The position numbers were made by a program, and so were the translations under genes. A stretch of DNA of 64,000 nt from positions 1,054,001-1,118,000 of the forward strand of contig NZ_CP047048.1 of assembly GCF_030408555.1 (NCBI RefSeq), read 5' to 3'. A model generated the notes under the pieces. That model saw nothing but the letters and a program-made list of their open reading frames with translations, was not told where the DNA came from and ran no database searches. Below, piece after piece: positions 35,794-43,800 of the stretch. Source of the DNA: Corynebacterium aurimucosum (GTDB taxonomy: Bacteria; Actinomycetota; Actinomycetes; Mycobacteriales; Mycobacteriaceae). Numbering within the stretch: position 1 is the first letter of the stretch; each line of letters opens with the position of its first letter.

Positions 35794-36459
35794 ATGACCA
35801 CACAGCAGCGCGAGTTTGAGCATGCTCACCGTTCCACCGATTCCTCTGCCACTGACAGCCATGCTGTCAGCGCTGAAACTGAGGAGTTGACCGGAACCGC
35901 TGCATTCGACGCCGGCCAGGCCGAGATGCCTTCGTGGAGTGAGCTCGTGGCTGAGCACGCCGATGATGTCTATCGCTTGGCGTATCGCCTGTCTGGTAAC
36001 CAGCATGATGCCGAAGACCTCACGCAGGAAACCTTCATGCGCGTCTTCCGCTCCTTGGATAAGTACCAAGCAGGAACCTTTGGGGGCTGGCTGCACCGGA
36101 TTACCACCAATCTCTTTTTGGATATGGTCCGCCACCGCTCCAAGATCCGCATGGAGGCGCTGCCGGAGGATTATGAGCGTGTCCCAGGTACAGATATGAC
36201 CCCGGAGCAGGCCTACTCGGTGGCCAACCTGGATCCGGCGTTGCAATCAGCCCTGGATAACCTGGCGCCGGACTTCCGTGTGGCGGTGGTTCTCTGTGAT
36301 GTCGTGGGTATGAGCTACGACGAAATCGCTGAAACCCTCGGCGTGAAAATGGGTACTGTGCGTTCGCGCATCCACCGCGGCCGCTCCCAGCTGCGTGCCG
36401 CGCTGGAAAAGGAAGCCCAGACAAACGCAGACACGCGCAGCCTGCTGCGTACCCGCTAG
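35794..36459 (+). CDS. sigE: ECF sigma factor SigE
   Basis: A 221-aa group 4 sigma factor for envelope and heat stress. Region 2 reads [34 protein letters not shown] (about residues 53-86); region 4 reads [41 protein letters not shown]. About 45 N-terminal residues are extra and acidic. I chose the ATG at 35794; the frame is open far upstream but lies antisense to the methyltransferase gene. Its anti-sigma factor and tatB follow, the order of Rv1221, Rv1222 and Rv1224. Confidence 0.93.
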   Translation: MTTQQREFEHAHRSTDSSATDSHAVSAETEELTGTAAFDAGQAEMPSWSELVAEHADDVYRLAYRLSGNQHDAEDLTQETFMRVFRSLDKYQAGTFGGWLHRITTNLFLDMVRHRSKIRMEALPEDYERVPGTDMTPEQAYSVANLDPALQSALDNLAPDFRVAVVLCDVVGMSYDEIAETLGVKMGTVRSRIHRGRSQLRAALEKEAQTNADTRSLLRTR

Positions 36460-36553
36460 ACTGGGCAGCGTTTGAATCATAGAGGGCTAGACTCCCGCAG
36501 CTAAGCGCTAGGCCACTGCAGAAGAGCATGCACTGAGGTGAGGTGACGTTGAG

Positions 36554-37003
36554 GTGAATGCAGAAGGACATAGCAGCGACGGGCATTCCCTGAGCCTGTC
36601 CGGGTTCTTCACCGAGGCCCAAGCCAAAGTCCGCGATAAAGCAAAGTCCCGCGCCCAGCGGGCAGATACTATCGGCCATTTGGGGCCCGAGGCGGTCGTC
36701 GCTTTTGTCGACGGCGAAATGCCGGCCAAATATGCCCACCGCGTACGCATCCACCTCGTGCACTGCCCGGAATGCCGGGCGGAGATTCACCACCAGCGCA
36801 ACGCCGCCGAGTGGGTTCGTGAATGCAGTGTGGAATCCCATGTTAAGGCCCCGGATTCCCTCATGGCGAAGCTCGCGGGTATCGCCCATCAGGGCATAGG
36901 GCCCGGGCCGGATGCGGAAGCGCCCGCGCACCAGCCACGCCAGGATTTCCTGGACAAGGTGGAAATGGTGGTGCGCGCCATCCGGCATAACCAGCGGGGC
37001 TAA
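36554..37003 (+). CDS. cseE: zinc-associated anti-sigma factor for SigE (CseE/RseA)
   Basis: A 149-aa cytoplasmic protein with the ZAS motif H-x3-C-x2-C in HLVHCPEC (about residues 76-83), preceded by ALGPEAVVAFVDGEMP-like sequence (HLGPEAVVAFVDGE). ZAS anti-sigma factors bind their sigma under reducing conditions. There is no membrane helix. It starts with GTG, 7 nt after AGGTGA, 94 bp downstream of sigE. Confidence 0.88.
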   Translation: MNAEGHSSDGHSLSLSGFFTEAQAKVRDKAKSRAQRADTIGHLGPEAVVAFVDGEMPAKYAHRVRIHLVHCPECRAEIHHQRNAAEWVRECSVESHVKAPDSLMAKLAGIAHQGIGPGPDAEAPAHQPRQDFLDKVEMVVRAIRHNQRG

Positions 37004-37070
37004 CAAGAGACCGAAGCCTCCCGCGCGCCCGTCGCCCAGTCACCACTAGCTAAGTAGTTAAGATAGTTTC

Positions 37071-37649
37071 GTGTTTTCCTCAATTGGTTGGGTAGAGATC
37101 CTCGTCATCGTGCTGCTGGGGCTGGTGATCATTGGTCCCGAGCGCCTGCCCGGCGTGATTATGGATGTCCGTGCGGCTATCTACGCGGCGCGCAAGGCCA
37201 TTGCCAACGCCAAGGCGGAGCTCAACGGCGAGATGAGCGGTCTCGGGGCGGAGTTCGACGATCTCCGGGTGCCTTTGAGTCAGGCGGCGGAGTGGACGCG
37301 GATGGGCCCGCGCGGGGTTATCACCAAGGCGCTTTTCGACGGCGACGATTCCGCCTGGGATGACTTCAACCCGAAGAAGATGGCTGAGGACATCAAGAAG
37401 AGCACCAGCCCGTATGAGCACGATGCGGATATGAACAACCAACCCGCGCACACGCAGCAGGGTCCGGCGCAGCCAGCGCCGCAGCAGACCCCTGGCCGGC
37501 CGACTTTTGATTATTCGGAGGTCTACCCGGACCTGAACGCCGGAGTACAACAGCCGACGGGGGAGAAGGCGACTAAAACGACACAGCCCCCGCGCGGTGG
37601 GAATGCGCCCACCGGCGAGGGCAGCTCCTCCTGGGAGGATGTCACCTAA
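37071..37649 (+). CDS. tatB: Sec-independent translocase subunit TatB
   Basis: A 192-aa TatB: one N-terminal membrane helix with the canonical FSSIGWVEILVIVLLGLVII then GPERLPG, an amphipathic helix (AAIYAARKAIANAKAEL), and a long Pro/Gln-rich, probably disordered tail. TatB takes twin-arginine substrates to TatC, for example the formate dehydrogenase catalytic subunit. GTG start. It is convergent with mrp, 7 bp apart. Confidence 0.92.
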   Translation: MFSSIGWVEILVIVLLGLVIIGPERLPGVIMDVRAAIYAARKAIANAKAELNGEMSGLGAEFDDLRVPLSQAAEWTRMGPRGVITKALFDGDDSAWDDFNPKKMAEDIKKSTSPYEHDADMNNQPAHTQQGPAQPAPQQTPGRPTFDYSEVYPDLNAGVQQPTGEKATKTTQPPRGGNAPTGEGSSSWEDVT

Positions 37650-37656
37650 AGGCTAT

Positions 37657-38796
37657 TTAGCCTTTGCGGGTTACACCCAAGCCGAGCTTCTTGCCCACGA
37701 GGGAATCGGAGCGCACCGCAATGGAATCCGTCACCTTGGTGATGGCTTGGGTAGCGGGGGAGTCGGGCGCGGAAATGACGATGGGGATTCCGGCATCGCC
37801 AGCCGCGCGCAGGCTCGGATCGAGCGGAATGCTGGCCAGCAGGGGAACCTCGTGGCCCAGCAGCACGCTGAGGCGCTCGGCCACCACGCTGCCGCCGCCG
37901 GAGCCGAAGATGTCCATGGTGGAACCATCCGGCATGACCATGGCACCCATGTTCTCAATCACGCCGGCCACGCGCTGGCGCGTTTGCTGGGAGATGGAAC
38001 CGGCACGCTCGGCCACCTCGGCGGCGGCCGCCTGCGGCGTGGTCACGATGAGGAGCTCCGCATTAGGGATGAGCTGGGCTACGGACAGGGCAACGTCACC
38101 AGTACCCGGTGGCAGGTCCAGCAGGAGCACGTCCAAGTCACCCCAGAAGACATCTGCGAGGAACTGCTGAAGTGCGCGGTGGAGCATCGGCCCGCGCCAG
38201 ACCACGGGCGCATTGCCCTCCACGAACTGGCCAATGGAAATGTGCTTGATGCCGTGGGAGATGGGGGGAAGCAGCATTTCGTCGTCAAGCACTGTGGGGC
38301 CCGCCGTGGAACCCAGCAGGCTGGGGACGGAGTGGCCGTAAATATCGGCGTCCACGATTCCTACCTTGAGGCCCTTCTTGACCAAGGCCGCGGCAAGGTT
38401 CACCGTGACGGAAGACTTGCCCACGCCACCCTTGCCGGAGGCCACCGCAAAGACTCGGGTAGTGGACTCCGGCTTGGCAAAGGGGATCTCCGGCTCGGCT
38501 TGGCCGCCGCGCAGCTTCTGCTTGAGTTCTTTACGCTGCTCGTCGCTCATCGGCGTCATGGAGATGCTGATGTCGCCGACACCGTCGAGCTCTGCGACGG
38601 CCGCGCGGGTATTGGACTCGATGGTGCCCTTCATCGGGCAGCCGGCGATGGTGAGATAAAGCTCGATATCCACGTCCGAACCGTTAACAGTCACGGACTT
38701 CACCATGCCGAGCTCCGTGATGGGGCGGCCGATTTCTGGGTCATCGACGCGGGTGAGCGCGTCGCGAACGGAAGATTCAGTAATAGCGCTAGTCAT
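37657..38796 (-). CDS. mrp: Mrp/ApbC iron-sulfur cluster carrier ATPase
   Basis: A 379-aa protein with an N-terminal MIP18/DUF59 domain (VDDPEIGRPITELGMVKSV, residues about 17-35; TIAGCPMKGTIE) and a C-terminal P-loop NTPase: VASGKGGVGKSSVTVNLA (deviant Walker A), VDADIYGHSVP, LLLDLPPGTGD. Mrp proteins bind and transfer Fe-S clusters. The usual CxxC near the C-terminus is not evident to me, as in some actinobacterial forms. ATG 38796 is chosen; GTG 38817 and ATG 38805 are in frame. Confidence 0.9.
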   Translation of the reverse strand: MTSAITESSVRDALTRVDDPEIGRPITELGMVKSVTVNGSDVDIELYLTIAGCPMKGTIESNTRAAVAELDGVGDISISMTPMSDEQRKELKQKLRGGQAEPEIPFAKPESTTRVFAVASGKGGVGKSSVTVNLAAALVKKGLKVGIVDADIYGHSVPSLLGSTAGPTVLDDEMLLPPISHGIKHISIGQFVEGNAPVVWRGPMLHRALQQFLADVFWGDLDVLLLDLPPGTGDVALSVAQLIPNAELLIVTTPQAAAAEVAERAGSISQQTRQRVAGVIENMGAMVMPDGSTMDIFGSGGGSVVAERLSVLLGHEVPLLASIPLDPSLRAAGDAGIPIVISAPDSPATQAITKVTDSIAVRSDSLVGKKLGLGVTRKG

Positions 38797-38957
38797 AACG
38801 GGCATTAGTCTAGTCACGTGCTATCGGGGAGAGCCACCCCGCCGTCTGGCCAGCGGGGCGTGTAAAATTCAGCCAGATGCTGCGGCCCAGCGCTGCGGAC
38901 TTTGGACCCTGAAGAACAGCGACATGTGTGCTCGACATGTCCAGTTGAATAGAAAGA

Positions 38958-39734
38958 ATGCGCCTGATTCTGATGCCCCGCCTTATTGCACATTCCCGCA
39001 CCTTCGCCCGCATTGTTGGGGTGGCCTTGGTGGGGGTTGTGGGGGCGTCGTTAAGCGCCTGCTCTGGGTATGAACCCAAGCCGGAACCGAACCCAGTGAA
39101 CTCGGCGCCGATCACCATCATGATTGATCCGACTTCCCATGAGCAGCGCGTGCTGGCGGAGATCTATCGCCAGACCCTGCGCGATGAGGGACGCGCGGCT
39201 ACCGTTTCTCAGAAGCCAATGCTGGTGCGCCAGGGAGGGGAACATGTCAGCGGGGTAAGCACTAATGGCAACTTCTTCGTCGGCTGCACGGGTGAATTCT
39301 TAAGCGTCTACAACCCGGAGGAAGCCCGCGCGGTTTCCAAGGACTACGTGGCTGCCAAGGAAGAGGGCACCAAGGGGGTGGACTTTTTGGAGCGCACCCA
39401 CGTCGCCCTCATGGCCTCGCTGCCGCCAGAGGTCTCCGTGGTGGAGCCAGCCGGTGCTGAAGGTTGCCCTAGCTCTAAGCCGGAGCTTCCACAGAATTAC
39501 GTCGTGGTCTACCAGGATGGGCTATTCAACCGCGATGAGAAGCTGGAGATAGCCTCCTTCACCAAGTTCCTCACCACGCAGGATCTTGATGAAGTCGTGC
39601 AGGAAGTGGAAGACTCCGAGGACTTTGAGGCGGCCGTGCGTGCCTGGATGGAGGCCAACCTCATGCAGAACCTCAACGAGGAGGGGGACTCCAACTCGTC
39701 CGGCGGCTCCGACTTGGTCCACCAGGAATCCTAG
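38958..39734 (+). CDS. putative lipoprotein, function unknown
   Basis: A 258-aa protein with a lipoprotein signal: basic start, hydrophobic stretch and lipobox LSAC (Cys35). The mature N-terminus, PITIMIDPTSHEQRVLAEIYRQTLRDEG, resembles the first strand-helix of OpuAC-type glycine betaine binding proteins. The rest is short for that family, and no permease is near. Two later cysteines (GCTGE, GCPSS) may bond. AAAGA precedes the ATG. The 161-bp region shared with mrp holds two direct GACATGT repeats. Confidence 0.75.
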   Translation: MRLILMPRLIAHSRTFARIVGVALVGVVGASLSACSGYEPKPEPNPVNSAPITIMIDPTSHEQRVLAEIYRQTLRDEGRAATVSQKPMLVRQGGEHVSGVSTNGNFFVGCTGEFLSVYNPEEARAVSKDYVAAKEEGTKGVDFLERTHVALMASLPPEVSVVEPAGAEGCPSSKPELPQNYVVVYQDGLFNRDEKLEIASFTKFLTTQDLDEVVQEVEDSEDFEAAVRAWMEANLMQNLNEEGDSNSSGGSDLVHQES

Positions 39735-40120
39735 AAGAGAAAAACTAGGGGGCGCAGTCCTCGGCACCAGGGGGACAACCTAGGACTGTATAAAACGGCG
39801 CTGAACGCGCCTAGCTTGGCGACGCCTCACAGCACCGCCCGCCCTCTACGTGCAGAAACCGGAGAGTATCTCACAGAGCTGGCAATTCTGGGGAATCTAT
39901 AATTGCCATATAGTTAAGTGCTTATTTTTAAAAATTGCAGGTAAAATCCTTTTTTATTGCGATTTTATGTGTGGGAGGGTATTATTTTTAGGGTTCACCT
40001 GCCTTTTTCCTGTCAACTCTGTAGGGAATCTGTGAGGAACTGTCTTGAGAAGTCTCCGTGGCTTTTGGGTTTCCGCACTGTGGGGTGGAGCAGGGTACTG
40101 CATTTGAAAGGACCTAAGGA
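39735..40120 (+). promoter_or_regulatory. AT-rich upstream region of the surface-protein gene
   Basis: A 386-bp gap with no gene. An inverted repeat CAGTCCT...AGGACTG (39755-39788) follows the lipoprotein gene. From about 39890 to 40030 the sequence is strikingly A+T-rich compared with the rest of the window. It includes candidate -10 boxes TAAAAT (39942-39947) and TATTAT (39980-39985). AAAGGA (40107-40112) is the ribosome-binding site for the ATG at 40121. The contrast is typical of regions bound by Lsr2/CgpS-type silencers. Confidence 0.55.
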
Positions 40121-40717
40121 ATGAATGCATCAAGGAACGGCGCCGCTCAGCGACGCTCTTCCCGTAAAGGAGTGGCAGCTCTTTCTGCTATTACACTCGC
40201 GCTCAGTGGGTTGAGCATCACCTCTTTTAACACGGTGATGCCCGAGGCCACCGCTGCGACGCTGAGCGGCGGCATCCGCGACAAGTCCGGCGCGGTGGAG
40301 ACCGACGCCCAGAAGCCGTCCGACCTGCCGGCCGGTTCGTGTGTTGTTTCAGAGGCCAACACCGATAATCACAGCCAGGCTGGTTTCAGCTGGAACACCC
40401 GGGAGCCGGGTTCGGACGGTGACAAGACCTTGTGGGGCCTGAGCGTATCCTTTGATAACTCGAAGGACCGCACATTCGCCGATTGGTACTTTTCCAATGC
40501 GGGGAACCATGGCGCACTCTTGGATACCGGCGAGGTGCCTTCCATGGAGGCCGGCCAGACCTTCCTTGACGAGAGCGTCACTCACAAGGCCGACGAAAGC
40601 ATTGAGATTACTGCTTCTCGCACACAACGAAACCTGAATCTCTACGCAGAGCTGACCGATGACAAAGTCAAGCAGTTCGCTTCGGCCACTGCCGACAATC
40701 CCGTGCGCTACGCCTGA
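40121..40717 (+). CDS. surface protein, N-terminal part up to the UGA
   Basis: If the UGA terminates, this 198-aa product is made: a signal peptide followed by about 150 residues without a wall anchor, so it would be secreted and lost from the cell. AAAGGA stands 8 nt before the ATG. Its end (DNPVRYA) breaks off within a domain. Confidence 0.6.
   Translation: MNASRNGAAQRRSSRKGVAALSAITLALSGLSITSFNTVMPEATAATLSGGIRDKSGAVETDAQKPSDLPAGSCVVSEANTDNHSQAGFSWNTREPGSDGDKTLWGLSVSFDNSKDRTFADWYFSNAGNHGALLDTGEVPSMEAGQTFLDESVTHKADESIEITASRTQRNLNLYAELTDDKVKQFASATADNPVRYA
40715..40717 (+). other. in-frame UGA codon within the surface-protein gene
   Basis: TGA followed by CAGGG. The frame stays open for 1,845 codons after it. 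A C after UGA is a weak termination context in bacteria. I could not find a SECIS-like hairpin in the next 50 nt. Confidence 0.9.
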
Positions 40718-40837
40718 CAGGGTAACTACACGAAGGACCATTCTGGCAATCTCTATGCCACGCGAGGTCCCAGCTCGACATTCAACGCTGTTGTAAACCC
40801 GTGGCCGAGCGAGAACATCGAATGTAACCCGATCACG

Positions 40838-43800
40838 GTGTCGTGGGAGAACTGGGAGAAGCACGTCATCGTGCCCGGTGACGAAACCAAGGTCGGCACG
40901 ATCAACGTTCCTCCCGTGGAGGACGAAGGCGAGGACGATTCTATGTCCCGCATGGTCGTAGAGGCCTACGACGGCAACGGCAAGTTCATCGGCACCACAG
41001 ACCCGGCAGCGTCGGGCGGTACGCAGAACCTGCGTATCGACGAAACGACCGGCGACATCTACTTCACCTGGCCGGAGTACCGCGGTACTGACTTGGCGAC
41101 CGACAAGAACGTCAACTTCTCCGTTCTGGCGAAGCCGCGTACCGTTGAGGAACTGCAGGCTGCTGTTGAGCACAACAGCTACGGCGCAGGTAAGGCCTTC
41201 GACAGTTCCAACTCGCTGGACCGCTACAGCAAGGCGAACGTCATCGACTCTAAGGCGTTCTCGCTGGATGACACCGAGTACCACGCCCCGAAGTACGACA
41301 AGACGGACTTGTCGATCATCTCCGGTGTCGATAGTGCTACCGGCCCGATCGCGACCGAGCCGCAGAAGGTCACCTTCACCCAGACCCCTGACCTGATCAA
41401 GGAATTGGCGAAGGAGAAGGGGGAGAACGGCTACGAGGCCAAGGTCACCCTGGACGAGAAGTACGTCTACGAGGGCTGGACCGTCGAGATGGACGAGGAC
41501 TACAACGTCACCGTCACCGCTCCGGAGAACCCACGTCCGGGCACCTTCGCACGCCCGAAGATCACCGTCGAGTACTCCAACGGCTCCACCGATGAGCTCG
41601 AGTTGCTCGTCGTGGTCGACCCGAACAACACCCAGGTCACCGACCTGGTGCGCCCTGGTCTGTCCAAGGGCAAGCTGAATGAGGACATCACCGCTCAGGT
41701 GGGAACCAAGTCCATCATGAAGGGCCACAAGCCGGTCCACCCGGCCAAGTTCGAAATCGACGAGTCCACTGTCCCGGATGGCTGGACCGTCACCGTCGAT
41801 GACACCGGCAAGGTCACCGCGAAGGCGGACGACTCTGTTGCACCGGGGACCATCATCACCCCGAAGGTGAAGGCGACCTACCCGGACCAGACCACGGACG
41901 AGATCGAGACCCAGTTCCAGGCGATCGTCGACATCAAGATCCCGAACTACGACACGGTCACCAATAAGCCGACTGCCAAGGTCTCCCTCAAGCCTGAGAT
42001 TCCGGAGCGCGGCCTGAGCGGCAACACGACCGACGAGGCACCGAAGCGCTACACCTTCACGGACGGCAAGACGGAATATACCCACACGGATGACAGTGGC
42101 ACGTGGACCGTCAAGATTGACGAGAACACTGGTGAAATCACCACGACCATTCCACGGACCGCGCCCGAGGGCTACATCCTGAACGTTCCGGTTCTTGCCC
42201 ACTACGACAACGCTGACAAGCCGCAAGAGGTCAAGGGCACCGTCGTTGTTCTGAAGAGCGACATTGCGCCGACTTACGACGTCAAGGTCACCGGCCCAAA
42301 CCAGGCCGTTAACCACCAGGTTCAGGACGCTCCGAAGGGCTCGAAGTTCTCCTTCGGTAAGGACGAGAACGGCGAGCCTATCACCGAGCAGGAGGTCGAC
42401 GACTGGAAGTACAAGGTCAATCCGACAACCGGCGAAGTCACCTCCACGCCGCCGGCAGATGCGAAGCCGGGTGACCAGAACACCGTCAATGTGACGGTTG
42501 AGGCTCCGGACGGTGCTTCCCCGAAGGTGCCTGTTACCACCGTGGTAAAGCTGACCAACAACTGGGAAGCTGAGCCGTCCTACCCGGTAGAAACGGTGTA
42601 CCCGGGCGATACCGCTACGCTGCCGGTCGCTCTCGACAAGCCGGAGCACGTCAACGTCGCGAAGGAAAACCCATACAAGTTGGGTGATGTTCCTACCGGC
42701 TGGAAGGTCAGCATTGACGACAATGGCCAGGTCACCGCAACCGCACCCGCGGATGCGAAGCCAGGTGACCAGGTCAAGATTCCGGTTTCTGTGACCTACG
42801 AGGACGGCTCTACCGATACCGCTTACGCTGTCGTAAACGTTGTCGACGTTCCAACCCGTGAGGTTCCGTTCAAGGTCGAGTACAAGTACGACGACACCGT
42901 CCCGGCGGGTACCTACACGGTTGAAACCGAGGGCGTGCCTGGCTCGGAGAAGCAGAACAAGGACGGTAGCTGGGAGCGCACCAAGGCTCCCGTCAACGAA
43001 GTTGTCGTTGTCGGCACCAAGCCTGCCGAGAGCGCTAAGGACGTGACCTGGACGGTCCCGATTCCTTTCCCGACTGAGGTTCGCGAGAACCCAGAACTGA
43101 AGCCTGGTGAGACCCGTGTTGTTCAGGAAGGCGAGAACGGTGAGAAGACTTACACTGCTAAGTTCACCGCTAAGGGCGACAAGGCTGAGGTAGATGAGGA
43201 GAAGACCACCAAGGAACCGGTCAAGCGCATCATCGAATACGGTCCGGGACTCGCTCCGAGCGAGCTGGTAACCAAGACCGAGAAACCGGTCCCGTTCGTA
43301 ACCGAGGTGGTCTTCGATGACACCTTGGAAGAGGGGCAACAGGTTGTTGACCAGTCGGGTGAGCTTGGCACTGATGTTGTCACATCGACGCAGAAGCTTG
43401 TCGACGGCAAACCCTCCGGCGACCCGACCGTGACTACTGAACGCACCAAGGAACCGGTCAAGCAGATTATCCGCGTCGGAACCAAGACCACCGGTGAGAA
43501 CACTGAGACTTACAAGGCCGAGGCTCCGTACAAGGTCGTTGTTAAGTACGACCCGAACATGCCTGCTGGTGAGTCCAAGGTGACCACGCCGGGTGTCCCG
43601 GGTGAGAAGACGGTGACGATCAAGCGCGACATCGTCAACTCCAAGCCGGGTGATCCGCAGATCACCGAGGAGATTACCAAGCAGCCTGTTGATGAGGTCA
43701 TTACCGTCGGAACGAAGCCGTCTGAGGCGTCCGAGAAGGTCACCTGGACTGCTCAGGTTCCGTTCGACGTTGAGACCCGTCCGAACTCGGAGTTGAAGCC

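Noticed and set aside
37597..38808. 403-codon plus-strand frame opposite mrp
   Set aside because: Antisense to a clear ATPase gene, His/Gly/Arg-rich, starts inside tatB.
40718..40780. SECIS element after the surface-protein UGA
   Set aside because: Only 3-bp chance pairings such as CCATTCTGG; no stem with a GU-containing apical loop at the usual distance.
40349..43339. 996-codon minus-strand open frame opposite the surface protein
   Set aside because: Low-complexity Leu/Val/Arg/Asp translation produced by the repeat codons on the other strand; no start signal.
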